In this document: positions 44,001 through 56,179 of the stretch, one piece after another
How the letters are laid out: every line of letters starts with the position of its first letter
Numbering within the stretch: the first letter of the stretch is position 1
Assembly: GCA_032622095.1 (NCBI GenBank)
Contig: CP136063.1
Coordinates: 204,091,934 to 204,155,933 of the forward strand
Length of the DNA stretch: 64,000 bases
Reading direction: 5' to 3'
Source: Siphonodentalium dalli
Lineage: Eukaryota > Mollusca > Scaphopoda > Gadilida > Siphonodentaliidae
Notes under the pieces: model-generated
Told to the model about the DNA's origin: nothing
The model's database searches: none
What the model saw: the letters and a program-made list of their open reading frames with translations, nothing else
Translations under genes and position numbers: made by a program

Positions 44001-45030
44001 AGAACATTTAGCAATGGTATTGTATTGTAATACCCTCCGAGTGTCACAGTTCTGTCCACCAGAGGGTTAATTTATAAAATGCTCTTTTTTTTCCGTTCAA
44101 TTGTTTTCACAAAATGATTAATACTTTCACCACTTCAAGTGTCAATCATTCTGGAAAATGTCTAACCAGTATATCTCCAAGTATAAATCAACAGTATATA
44201 TGTTCGTGCATTCGTTTATACCGTAGTCAAATTCATGCGTGCTGTGATCGCTTGTCGCTCCATTTTCGACAGGCGAATTTTTGCTCGCACAATTTGCTGA
44301 TAATGAAATATGGTATAACTCAAATATCTTACCTTATCACATGTTTTGCTATTGCTTCATTTGATATCCATTCATCATCATGATTCATTCTGATGTTGTA
44401 CCAACAATTTGTTCGCAAATTGTTCACTCGGCTCGCTGTGTATCACGTGATACTGAGTTATGATTCATAGATACGAACAACCAGTTAATAACCATTCTAA
44501 GTACACAATCATCATAATTACCCTCGTATTCATAAACTTATATTATTCATAATTGCATATTTCTGGTATTTTTTATCATGATTACGTTATCTGTGTGTTA
44601 AACTTATTTCGAAGTTAGGGTGTAAGCTTCCATAGACAAGGCGACGTTCACTTAAACGCTGTGCCATTCCACATTGTCCTTGGAAAGTTTTCCAGCATCA
44701 GAATTCAAATTAAAATAAGTTTTAATATTATAATATTAGTAAGTCAGTCGTAAATGCATTATTTGTTTTAATATTATAATATTAGTAAGTCAGTCGTAAA
44801 TGCATTATTTGTCTGGTGGCTGGATTGAACTTTGTTGTCGTCAGAAGATTTCCTCCAGTGTGAAAAAAATAAACAGTGCATCTGGTTAGTATATTCCTTA
44901 AATAGTAAACACGAAGAGCTTTTGTCTTAATAAAGTAGCCCTCAGACGAGTTTGTTGCATGGTAATTGAATTACAGAAAAACTAACATTAAGGAGTTCAG
45001 ACGGGTGTGACGCATCCGTTGCGTTGTATC
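41100..45030. other. No recognised gene
   Basis: Many short ORFs on both strands (for example 41261-41671 -, 42358-42699 +, 43212-43538 -) but none with a family signature or splice-supported structure. One tandem duplication of 48 bp at 44719-44812 (ttttaatattataatattag units). Confidence 0.45.
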
Positions 45031-45032
45031 CT

Positions 45033-45640
45033 TCGTGGCCATACAGAGCATTGGCAGAACCAGGAACAAGATAGAAGGGATTGCCGTTTTGAATATTCCT
45101 TTAAGTGGCATGATCCTCATAAGAGTCTGCGTACAAAGGTTGAGACTTTTCGGTTAGTAATTTCCTATATATATAGATGAATGTCCTCAAATAATGCAGT
45201 GTGTTTGTAATAAAAAAATTCCAGAACTGAAAACCATGGCTAGATTTTTTAATTAAGTGCCTTCAAAAACTGGCGTTAATCTTATTTAGGAGCCTCAATT
45301 TCTCAGAATGAGTCAATTCCATATTTCAGGGTTAAGTAGTAGTCATTTTCTCACTGGATCATTATACACAAGATCGTCGCTTGGGTGTGGCGAATCTGCC
45401 ACCGCGTATTTGGTTTCAACGTCCCCGACTTCAGATCAGTCCAAGGGAAGTCACTCCATATAAATATCGATGTGCACGTCGATAACTCATTCTATTGACG
45501 GTGATGACAACTGGGACGACCATCGCAAAGCCTAAGTCGTATGGTTGCATTATGGGGAGGTCGGGTCTGTTTCACCAACGTCCACTTCCCTCTATATAGT
45601 CGCGTAATGTTAACTATTAGGCCTATTTTACTAATACTGC
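45033..45640. repeat. Dispersed direct repeat, partner at 47079-47390
   Basis: Blocks ggccatacagagcattggc, gattgccgttttgaatattc, atgtcctcaaata and ggaggtcgggtctgttt occur in the same order and orientation near 47.1-47.4 kb, with the last block further away here. Confidence 0.7.
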
Positions 45641-45844
45641 GGCCTCAGGCCAATACGACAGACCTCGGCCTCATAACTCGGCCAATATGGAAACAACCAA
45701 TTAATAAGTATTTTATTAATTAGCGATGGAGTATTGTATTGTTCCACAGGAAGACAATATTAATATAAATGTATCGTGTTCATTAAATTAACAATTATTC
45801 AAAATTTGCAGCAAATTTTATTCTTGTGAACTTTGGGAACTATG

Positions 45845-46247
45845 TTAGGAACTTGTGGTGGCGACTTCACAATATTGTCTCTTTCTACTTGGCGTTATAT
45901 TTATATGTATTGTTCCTCCGTGTACTGTTTCCCCAGATAACAACAAAAGTCCTTGCCGTCCGCTTTCAGTTGACTCATATATATGTGAACTTCTGGAGGC
46001 ACTGGTAGAACATGTACTTGCAGATGTCAAATCGTTCTCATGTATGCTTAACTCGCCCGATTTTCTCGGAACAATAACTCCTGCTATATCCCGTGATGAT
46101 TCTTGCTGCTGGGCCACAGACGGCGCTGAGTATTCGTTTATAGTTTGTAACGATTTCCACCCACCTAATTGCACAACCGCGTTCTGGGCCACACCTGCCT
46201 GTATTAGAGTGGTGGTGAATGTCTTCCGCGTAGAGTGATTAACTTTC
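45845..46247 (-). pseudogene. C-terminal fragment of a Crypton/DUF3504-like tyrosine recombinase
   Basis: Reading leftward from 46247, HSTRKTFTTTLIQAGV carries the HxxR box of tyrosine recombinases. LGGWKSLQTINEYS carries the position of the second catalytic His (Trp here) and the nucleophile Tyr. QQQESSRDIAG matches the usual tail after the nucleophile. This C-terminal pattern is that of Crypton and related animal recombinase domains, which insert DNA through Tyr-linked intermediates. The upstream catalytic Arg box is missing: the preceding open frame 46449-46255 is in another frame and shows no recombinase signature. The remaining C-terminal extension to 45845 is unrelated to catalysis. A truncated relic is the best reading. 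Confidence 0.7.
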
Positions 46248-46479
46248 CTCCCTTTTATCTCCGTGGCGATTCACTTGAAATATCCACTGTTTCCAGTCTG
46301 TTCATTTCCTGAGTCGATAATTGTTCTAATATCAAACTATCTTCCACCAGCAACTGTAAGATATCTTCCGTAGAACGAACATTTTTTGCCGAGCTAAATA
46401 CGAGGTTCGCCAAAGCTAGCACGGAATGCCAATTACCGGAGAGTTTCACCTGTTAACGTCGCAATCGCGTATGACGTAA

Positions 46480-46620
46480 TTTTCGTTATCTTGACTTATT
46501 GGCCACGTTTTTTACTTATTGGCCGACTTTTTGTTACTTATTGGCCGCGTTTTCAACTTATTGGCTGACTTTTTGTTACTTATGACGTGGGCAGCGTTTT
46601 ACTTATTACGGCCGATAACG
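46480..46620. repeat. Short tandem repeats of acttattggccg(c/a)gtttt type
   Basis: About six imperfect 15-25 bp units containing ttattggcc followed by a T-run. No gene in 46450-47900. Confidence 0.8.
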
Positions 46621-47078
46621 CGTAGCTAATTAATAATATGTAGTAATACCCATGGGAAATGCCCACATTAACCATCCTGTCAATTTCCCATGTGTTGTAC
46701 TTATAATGTACCCCGGGTGCGCTACAAATGGTGTCAGAAGTGGGATCACTGCTATATTTTGAGATAAACGGACCATCTCAACAATGAATCAAACGACCCA
46801 TCACCGGAATTCCGAAAACTCTGGTATCGCGAAGGGGCGGAGAAGGCTATCCAACCGACGCAGATGAAAGTGAAAAAAAAATCATATATTGTGTCAACGA
46901 AACGTACTCGTACGAACACTACTTTAGGCCAAATAAACCTCTAGACTATGTACCAGTGATATTCATTTGTTTTTCAGTCCAACAAAATATTGTTTTCAAA
47001 TAAAAAATAAAGTCTCTATCCAACAACTAAGATCTGCAGTGGAGAAGAGATATTGGACCATGCTCTATATAAAAAAAA

Positions 47079-47390
47079 CATGTCATGTCTGGCCATACAG
47101 AGAATTGGCCTAATCAGGAAAAGATAAAACGGATTGCCGTTTTGAATATTCTGTTAAGGAAAATCATCCTCCTTTTCGGGGAGTCTGCCTGCAAAGGTTC
47201 TGAGACTTTTAGGGTTAGTAATATCCTATTTATGACAGACGCATGTCCTCAAATAGTGCACTGTGTGTGTAAGAAAATATTCCAGGAGGTCGGGTCTGTT
47301 TTACATACGCTCTTACCTCTATATAGTCCTGTAATAATGTAGTTAACTATTAGGCTATTTGACCAATACTGTGCAGTCATATCCGTGAGA
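47079..47390. repeat. Second copy of the 45.0-kb dispersed repeat
   Basis: Colinear with 45033-45640, diverged by perhaps 15-20 percent with several indels (estimate by eye). Confidence 0.7.
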
Positions 47391-47904
47391 AATGCCTATC
47401 ATATACACCGGGCGTGCTACAAATGATGTCGGAAGTATCACTCTGCTATATTTGAGATAAACGGACAATCTCAACGACCATGATTCAAAAGTCCGATGAG
47501 AGGAGAGGACTTTTAACAAGCTTTCAGTTTGCTTGTTGTCCAATCCTCTTCCTAAATCTCTATGTGTATTGTGTTTGTGTGATATTTTTGATTTTTGAAA
47601 TAAATATTGTTTACACCAAAAGTCCGATTCAGCGGAAACAGAGGTTCAATTCCGAAAAACTTGGGTATCGCGTATGGCGATCTTACCGACGCAGATGAAA
47701 TTGACGAAACTCGTTATCGCAATCACAAAGATGTAGAAACCCGATTCAACAATAATGATTACCATTATCGCCCCCCCACATCACACGTTGACAATGAAAC
47801 CTGACACACGACGGAACCTGGGATTGGCATGGCTATATTTCGGATTAGGAAGACTGCACAAATTAAAGATTACAGTGGTGTAAATGTTATCCATATAGGT
47901 CTCA

Positions 47905-48095
47905 CTGCAAACGTTTTAGTGTATGCTGTCTACAATATAATGCCCAGGTCCATCATTTTCTTTAAATGTAACTTGTTATGCAAACAAATCATATCCGACA
48001 GGCAGTGATTTCGCCTTTAAATCTTGTGTTGTCATAACTAGCGTCACAGCCGCACCAAAAATGTCATTTTTCAGACCACAGCACAAAATTCAAAC
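47905..48095. repeat. Direct repeat pair with 48930-49130
   Basis: Shared blocks include tacaatataatgcccagg, catatccgacaggcag and cgcctttaaatcttgtgtt in the same order. The second copy has about 20 extra bases in the middle. Confidence 0.8.
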
Positions 48096-49642
48096 TTCAC
48101 TACAGAGGGTTAATTCCTGTGCCAATGCCTATGGGAATGTATAGGGTAGATTTGTTGTATGTCTTATGCTAAAACACAGGGCTATTGACCAATCAGGCCC
48201 CAGTGTCTATTTTATTGTCTCCTATATATTCCTCCGCATCCGCTCGAGGGCGCTCCAAGCCACATTTACACAACTGTAACCTAAAGCGATGACGCGCTTT
48301 TTCGTGGAAAATTATAACTCCCAATATTTCTTCGGAATTACCCTCAATGGAATAAATGCGTTCAAAACAAAAACTCACTTGTGCGGTTATTTATTTATTA
48401 CACATAATTTAACCCCACCACCACATGTCATGTTCAGTGTGTGACCCAAGCTAACTGGATGTGGATATATATTGAGTTATGCTCTCTTCAAGGTGCTGAA
48501 GCATTTTCTTAAATGTACCAAAGTGTTAATGCTATTAACATTCAAATGGCTATACCCACCACTGGAAATGACTTTCATTATATGAACCAATAGAAAACTG
48601 GCTAGAGAATAAAAAAAACTTATTTGTTTAGCTTTTTATTACAATTGCCGTTGATTTGCGCATGTTATGGGTCATTTTCATGATGATGTGACCATACCAC
48701 ATTGAAAATATGGCATAATTTTCATAATATATAATACTATTTTTGTTTGATGTAAATGAAAGACATCAGCAACAAGAATAGCAACACCACACATAAGAGA
48801 TCCATTGGACTAAGAGACCAGGCTGTGAAAAATGCATCAAAACACTTTAAAGTGACTCCAGGGGATCAAAAATGCGAAAAGGCTAATTTCCCCTTTAGGT
48901 TAGTGGTTTAAATGTTCTCCGTAGGCACCAGTGCAAACGTTGTAATGTATACTGTTTACAATATAATGCCCAGGGCCATACTTTTCTTTAAATCTGAAAG
49001 ACTGACATTTGTGGTAACTTTTTATGCAGAAAACATCATATCCGACAGGCAGGGAATTCGCCTTTAAATCTTGTGTTTTCGTAACTAGTGTCAGAACCGC
49101 ACTAAAAAATGTAATTTTTCATACCCTCTTCATCCATACCCTGCAAAGAGTGCATATGGTACATTACTGGCGATGTTTTTTTAATTTTTCTTTCTGAAGA
49201 AATCAACACTCTTTTTCACCATTAATGGCAGTAATTCGTGACTTTTGTTACAATATGGCGACTCATGAGTAACGCAATGTGGGTCCGGAAATGTAATCAT
49301 AGTATTGCGCAAAATACACGTAAACCTGAGTGTTTCATCGAAATCATTCATTGTTTACACTCGCGCATGGGTGAAATACGCTCTTCAACTTGTGACGTCA
49401 TTTCCGAAGTTCTCCGAAAGAGCAAAGATGAGGGGTTACGCTCTAAATGACGTTGGGAGTAAAATTAACAACTACTTTGTCTGCGGTATTATTTCTACAA
49501 ATCTGTCTAGACTATATTGGGCAGATGTTAATTATTAATATCTGCACGTTAAAGTAGGGTAATTTAAAGGGTGAATGTTATTCTTGTTACGCCACCTGTG
49601 GTGTTTCTAGATTCTGCGAGTTTGATATTGTGTGGTGGACAG

Positions 49643-50110
49643 GGCGAATGTATTCTTGGAGATTTTGTGTACCTTACTCAATCGTGCCGATAGAATCACG
49701 TAGATGCCGAAATTGTAAAGTTAACGTCACCGGTGTATAATATGTTTATGAAAATATGATAAATCGTATCGATAGAGTCAGGACAGGCTGAAATTGTAAA
49801 CTTAAAGTCACCGGTGTAATAATATGTTGTTGAAAATATAAATAATTTGATAGACTGAAAATAATATATAACCCATTGGGAGCCCCTAATGTATTCTTGA
49901 ACATTTTGTTTTGTACCATTACTCAATCGTACCGATAGAATCACGTAGATGCCGAAATTGTAAAGTTAACGCCACCGGTGTATAATATGTTTATGAAAAT
50001 ATGATAAATCGTATCGATAGAGTCAGGATAGGCTGAAATTGTAAACTTAAAGTCACTTGTTGTTGAAAATATAAATAATTTGATAGACTGAAAATAATAT
50101 GTAACCCATT
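49643..50110. repeat. Tandem duplication of about 244 bp
   Basis: Two adjacent copies (49643-49885 and 49886-50110) share cgatagaatcacgtagatgc, tgtataatatgtttatgaaa and cgtatcgatagagtcaggat. The second copy lacks about 20 bases near its end. Confidence 0.88.
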
Positions 50111-51615
50111 GCGACCCCATAGTGAAGTGAATTGTGGGTAGTTTCATTGTGAATATTCTCCGCCATCTTTATTTTCTGGAATTATCACCAAGATTTCTCC
50201 ACTCTATTCTCTTAAACTACACCCGAATCGGTCAAATTCTTTTGATAATTCTATCTAAATACATCTTAGCTACTATTCGGATCTGCTGTCCCGGTCTAAA
50301 AAGGGATAGTTTGACCAAAACGACTATTGACCAAAACTTTGTTTACAAATTGAGCGCACTCGATGACCGGGTTGACCGGAATGACCCGTCCACGCTGCAA
50401 ATTTATTATCGAAAACAAATTCAATTTCTTCCATCTAAAACATAATTACGCGCTGGACTGGTCATTTTAGGAATATATATGTATCCCACGCACATACACC
50501 AAGTTTCAGCTTAAAATTTTGAAAAATGACAGTTTTATTGACATAAATCGATTTTAAATATTTTCTGAGCTGTTCCATATTGGCACTAGAGTCCACATTT
50601 GACCGGTTACACCTGATAATTGTGCGACAGTACAGTCGCGTTACTTTATACATCAACATTGGTCATTATCACCCGACAATTTTATTTTGGTCTATCGTAT
50701 CAACCCCTATTTTCTCCCGCATAGCCCGACTAAGTGTCATCATTGGTCTTTATCGCTCCACTAATTTGTATCGTTTCATCGGTATGAATTCCATATCCAA
50801 TTATCCACATATAACCAACCCAACCTCTAATCCCGGTCCAATTTATTTATTTCTTTCATCGGTATAGTCACGTTACGTAATATTGTATCGCGTGATACTT
50901 GTACTTATATGTCTATGGTATTACTATAGTATACCGTATACGTATATCAATTGCTATTCCTTTCTATATAATCCTGGTGCCATCTATAGACATAGAGATA
51001 ATTTCAGACCCCCCCCCCCCCCCAATTTTATATCATTGCTGCTTTAGTACAGTCGCGATATATTACATGGCAACATCGCTCCACTAATTTATGTCAGTTC
51101 ATCGGTACAAACCCCTTTTTCTCCGAGTCCATATAACCAACCCAATATCTTATAGAAGTCCATAAATGACTATTATGGCACTATATAGAGATGACTAAAA
51201 TTCTGACACCCCCTATTTTACAGCCTTGTTGCAATGTTCAGTAGAGTTGAGATGCATAATATGTCAACATTGGTCATTATCGCTCTATAAATTTATATCG
51301 GTTCAACCCTTAGTTCCCTGTATCGCCCACCCCTCCCTGAATTTATTTTTTCATTTGTATTATAGTCTCGTTATGTACACATTTTATCTCTTGTAACTTT
51401 TGCTTCAATGCGTCGAGTTCTGCTGCAGGGAATACAAAACTGACAACATTTTGAAATGTTAGCAGGCTTCAAACTCATCTTATCCAAGAAAAACTCTGGT
51501 TACATAAGAAATTTGTGTATATGGTGTACGCGCATTTGTTGAGTTAAAAACCAAAGGTCCCAAGTCAAGGTCCAAATCCCCAACACACTGTTGTGAGGTT
51601 TAACTCCATCTACAA

Positions 51616-51747
51616 ACAGTAATGTCCAAAGTAATTGATCACTTAACCACAGCAAAATTATGGGTATTTTTTCATGATTTTAAATGCTGAAAAAATACCC
51701 ATAATTCTGCTGTGGTTAAGTGGTCAATTACTTTGGGCATTACTGTA
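51616..51747. mobile_element. Small TIR element 'CAGTAATGYCC', copy 2
   Basis: Inverted repeats of about 60 bp (cagtaatgtccaaagtaatt ... with its complement) around a short centre. Same family as 22930-23100. Confidence 0.85.
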
Positions 51748-51789
51748 ACCAATATAAGGATTTGATGTTTAATGATAACTCAATCCTCA

Positions 51790-51922
51790 TACAGTAATGT
51801 TCAAAGTAATTGACCACTTAACCAGAGCAGAATTATTTGTAATTTTTCAGGATTTTAAATCCTGAAAAATTACCAATAAGTCTGATCTGGTTAAGTGGTC
51901 AATTACTTTGGGCATTACTGTA
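51790..51922. mobile_element. Small TIR element 'CAGTAATGYCC', copy 3
   Basis: Only 43 bp after copy 2. Both copies are followed by the same taaccaatataagga flank, so the element and its flank were duplicated in tandem rather than inserted twice. Confidence 0.85.
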
Positions 51923-52487
51923 ACCAATATAAGGATGTGAGGTTTAATGAGAACTCCATCCACATAACTAATAAATATGTGTGAAAATTAAAACAAAACA
52001 AAATAAATTCCATGATGGCGTCCAATATGGACTGCCTAATTCTGCTCCAAAACATGTATATTGAATATATGGATGTTTATTGGGGGAAACCGATTATTTC
52101 AATGATATTTTCATTAACTGGGATCCAAAACCTGACTTACGGGAGCGTGCTTCGCGCGCGACTGTATCTTAAGCATATGTGCATATTTAATAAGCCAACA
52201 ATTGGAATCCCAACAGAAGATTGGCGTGGGTCCCTTGTGCGATCTGTCCATAGAAAATTATTTAGACATCTCAAGACACGTAAGACCCAATAACTTAATA
52301 TACAGAATAGATACATCTATTGCCTGAGTGACTAATATTTATATTTGTTACAATGAGGTCAAATAGTTGCGAAGCCAGCACCACAATTCTTTCCCTCCAT
52401 AGTAAATCTTAAAACAACTTCTAAAGAATTATTATTTTACCATATATTTGGTATGGAGCGTCCTTGGTTTACTGGAGTTCAGATTTG

Positions 52488-52558
52488 TTAACACCACGTC
52501 ACCAAGTTAATTACTTGCGAAGCCACCACGTCACCAAGTTAATTACTTGCGAAGCCAC
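52488..52558. repeat. Tandem duplication of 32-33 bp
   Basis: ccacgtcaccaagttaatta plus cttgcgaagc occurs twice in a row. No gene recognised in 51923-53500. Confidence 0.85.
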
Positions 52559-53511
52559 AGCCATAACTATTTCCCTCCATAGTAATTCTCAAAACAACTT
52601 CTTAAGAACAATTGACCAGGTCAGTCGCGCAATTATTGGAAGAGCCACGGTCAATCATTTTAAAAAAACCAAATGCTACATTTAAATTATTGCTTTATTT
52701 AACAAACAAACAAAAAATGCGAAAATTAACTTTTACTACTTGCTAAATTTTATCTTTTAATTATTTCATTTAAATTTTAGTATTTACAGCATACTAAGTC
52801 CAAGTCTTTATAATCTGTTGAGTGACCCCACAGTCGTTTACTTGCTTTGTTAGTAATAATTTGAAGGATTACTTGTTTAAACGCAATTGTTATCAAAATA
52901 TTTTATGTATTTTTTATAATTTCTATTTTAATATATGTAATACTATAATCTTGGTGGCGTTACCATTTCTGACTATGGTTTTCTTGTTCTAACTGCTCAG
53001 TTTAAGCAAACATAAGGCTGTAAGACAAATCCACATGAGGCTGTGCAGAATCCTGGAACAAACTTTATAAGACTGCAAGTTTGGTTCATATACTCAGTGA
53101 TTTAATAGTTAAAGTTTACGGTACTGTAGATGCACTCGTATGCTGACTCAAGTAATACCAACATGAGTTTTATTGGCAAGACTTGGCACTACAATTAAAA
53201 TTATAGTAGGGTGGTGTTGAGACTATAATATTGAACAATTGGTGTGGGATATCTTTCCAAAAGATTGAGAAATGAAAAAAAAATAAGACATTCTCATCAT
53301 GTCATTAACGAATATGTAAGTGTGATGGTTGATGTTGTTGGTGATCTGACGAATGGCATTGCCGTGGTCGCACTAGTACGGGCGTATCAGTCTGCAGCCC
53401 CTCTAAAAAAACACATTTTTAAGAGAAAAATATCAATTGTAATTATTTATTAAAAAATAACAAGGCAACCAATGTATTAACTATTATAAATAATAAAATT
53501 GTCATTTGCAT

Positions 53512-54065
53512 TTAATTATTTCCTCGATATATCTTTTGAGATGATATTAATAAATTGATCAACTGATTTGAATACCGTATGTCAGCCTCTTCAGATGAAA
53601 TGATTAGTTTTAGTTTTCCCATTAAAAGATAAGTATCTGATTCAACAAGACTCGTCAAGAGAATATCGTTAGGGCGTGGCAAAGTACGTAGTAATTTCAA
53701 CAAAGGGTCAAAACACTGGTGAAAAATGGCGGGCGGAACCCAAATTCGAACTTGATCTGTATTTGGGGCTAGTAAACTCACATATCTAATCCCATTCCAT
53801 TCAGTTCAGACCTGCTAATGTTACCATCCGGAAACGAATAATGAACGCAAATTCCAACAAAACGGGCGCAACGTGTAGTTTGTGCTGGTAAACTCACATA
53901 CCAAATCCCATTCCATTCAGACTTACTAAAGTTTTCATCCGGAAAACCAAAAAACACAATACGAACTTGAAGATGCACTTCATCGTTTGACATCCATTTC
54001 AAATATTCATTTTTTGCCCACACGCTATTGGCTGTCAATTCGGTCTGGGTTCCTATTGTGCTCAA
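53512..54065 (-). CDS. Unrecognised minus-strand ORF pair with an internal duplication
   Basis: Two frames that touch at 53778-53781 (54065-53778 and 53781-53512). Each carries a similar segment: FSKSEWNGI...YVSLPAQ in the first, and ISRSELNGM at its end with VSLLAP...RIWVPP at the start of the second. The shared DNA is about 105 bp. A GTGAGT donor-like site lies at the junction. No family recognised. It sits 190 bp from a paired AATAAAGAGCG motif. It could be one gene with a frameshift or an exon end. Confidence 0.35.
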
Positions 54066-54550
54066 ATTTTGGAATCGTTATGTGGTTATCAATGCTAGTA
54101 TCAGTAACGGTATCCACATTATGTGACAGATTTGTAATTTCTCCATCGAACAGTTTACTTACATCTTTTGCATTGAATATATAATGAATATTTCATTTAT
54201 TTTTATATCGTTAGCATTGAATACACCGAAGGGCTGCATCACAAAACATGAAATAATAAAGAGCGTTAATTGTCAGACAGTTTCTTATATGGTAAACATA
54301 AAGAGCGTCTCATGATAATTTGTTCAGATTGTATAACGTCTGTGTATACGAAATTCGTGCATTTAACATCCAATATTACGGCTCTGCTCCTCCCACATAA
54401 TTTTTGTGGTTTAAATTATCCGTGTCCGTTTTGAAGCAATTCGTAATATTTAGAACTCAAATTTGATATACATGTACGGTATCGGTAATTTATTAATTTT
54501 GTCACGTTCATTTGAAAACAAATGGGTCGACAAAATATACGAAACACTAG

Positions 54551-54870
54551 ACCTAGTATATATACAGACGTTATATATACAGACCTAGTATATATACAGA
54601 CGTTATATATACAGACCTAGTATATATACAGACGTTATATATACAGACCTAGTATATATACAGACGTTATATATACAGACCTAGTATATATACAGACGTT
54701 ATATATACAGACCTAGTATATATACAGACGTTATATATACAGACCTAGTATATATACAGACGTTATATATACAGACCTAGTATATATACAGACGTTATAT
54801 ATACAGACCTAGTATATATACAGACGTTATATATACAGACCTAGTATATATACAGACGTTATATATACTC
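54551..54870. repeat. Perfect minisatellite, 10 x 32 bp
   Basis: Ten consecutive copies of the 32-base unit acctagtatatatacagacg + ttatatatacag, start to start exactly 32 bases, with no substitution until the last two bases. The unit contains inverted halves (tatatac/gtatata). Confidence 0.97.
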
Positions 54871-54978
54871 AGAGTAGACTTGCTGAGGTCATATATACTA
54901 TAGAATATCATCACTGGTCAACAAATATCAAACAATACTTTTATATGAAATGTACATGTGACAGAAAGACGTAATAAC

Positions 54979-55485
54979 ATTAAAGGCACGTGTGGCCTTA
55001 ATTGTCGAAAATATTCATATTTGTTCCAAACACCGTAAACAGAAAAACAGTAAAAATGCATACAGTTCCGTTCATATATACCATGACCATCGCGTAAACA
55101 GCATGTTATCATAAAGACCTACTATATTTTACCTAAGCAAGAGCCTGATTGTGTTACAGAAGACATCACAATGCTACTGGCTAATCACACACAAATGGCA
55201 CAAACGCTCTTTATTAGTTCCATATCAGGTATTCACCAACAAAGAACGCTCTTTATGTTTACCATCATGATATAAACAAACACCAGAAAAGTAACTTTTT
55301 ACGCTTTTGTTTACATAACAATGGTCAAACATATGACCATAACATACTGTTTATGCGATATTTCTTATTTGTATACGGACAAAGTCTATCTACATTTTGA
55401 TGTTCTTTCTGTTTGTGGCGGTTTTTGACGTGTGGAGATATTTTCACAGGATACCCACCGCCAAGTCCAACCGTGTCTTTAATAC
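54979..55485 (-). repeat. Right member of the 507-bp inverted repeat pair
   Basis: Reverse complement of 33191-33697, ending at ccaaccgtgtctttaa. Includes the paired motif AACGCTCTTTATT at 55203 and 55246. Confidence 0.85.
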
Positions 55486-55572
55486 ACGATACAGAGCTCT
55501 GCATCACAAATGGGGGGAAATAATAAAGAGCGTTCGTTGTGATATGTTCAGTTTTATATTTGCAGCTTTAGC

Positions 55573-55974
55573 ATGGCTCCAGTCCGACGACACAATATTT
55601 TCCAGACCAAATTGTGTCAAGATGATGTACATCGGTTTCAGGGGTACTTGTGGCAGCACAGTACAGATGTTGCAGATTGTGTTATTTGGGACGGGGAACC
55701 AAATAAAGATGGTTATAGTTTTTATAACCTCACCTATATGGACAGTGGTACACAAGTCAAGAAGAAGGCCTTGGTGCACCAGTTGGCTTATTACTTGCAC
55801 CACATCCAGCCGCCGTTGCGTGATGGGCAGCATGTTTCCCACCTCTGACATAAGATGTGCATCAATGTTTGTCACCTGAGCTTGGAACCGGGGAGAGTAA
55901 ATGGGAAGAGACAGGACTACAGGCAGGATGGGGTGTGTCGACATCACAGAGGTTACACTGACTGCCTCTTGTGA
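55573..55974 (+). pseudogene. His-Me finger (HNH-type) endonuclease of the zf-His_Me_endon family, one premature stop
   Basis: From ATG 55573 the frame encodes CVIWDGEPNKDGYSFYNL, then ALVHQLAYYLHH and GQHVSHL, the spacing of the zinc-binding loop of homing-type endonucleases (C-x-W-x-G...DGY...HxxAY...vSHLC). A TGA at 55846-55848 sits where the family has the zinc-ligand Cys after SHL. Beyond it the same frame continues with MCIN, HLSLEP, VNGKR and GVCRHHRGYTDCLL to TGA near 55972. So the gene is whole except for one nonsense codon. Such proteins cut DNA and occur in introns, phages and many animal transposon clusters. The gene begins only 88 bp outside the inverted repeat. Confidence 0.75.
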
Positions 55975-56179
55975 GATGTATGGTGGGTACATTTTTTATA
56001 TTTTGTACAGAGAATAACAAATTATATGCTCCTATATAATATTTATCTATTTTTATATATAGGAACTATTTAGGTAGCATGTAGTATGCTTTTGATCATG
56101 GATAGATCAAATAATAAACAACCATATCATTACTGAACCATTTGCATGATATACATGTTGAATAAAAAAATAAAACATC

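Noticed and set aside
46255-46449. N-terminal half of the tyrosine recombinase
   Set aside because: The frame lies directly upstream on the same strand but has no recombinase motif and is not in the same frame; kept out of the gene call.
54551-54870. Possible CRISPR-like array of 32-bp repeats
   Set aside because: Units are adjacent with no spacers, and the genome is animal; it is a minisatellite.
55504-55992. 162-codon minus-strand ORF and 160-codon plus-strand ORF 55397-55879
   Set aside because: They overlap the endonuclease frame, which alone shows family motifs; both are shadows.
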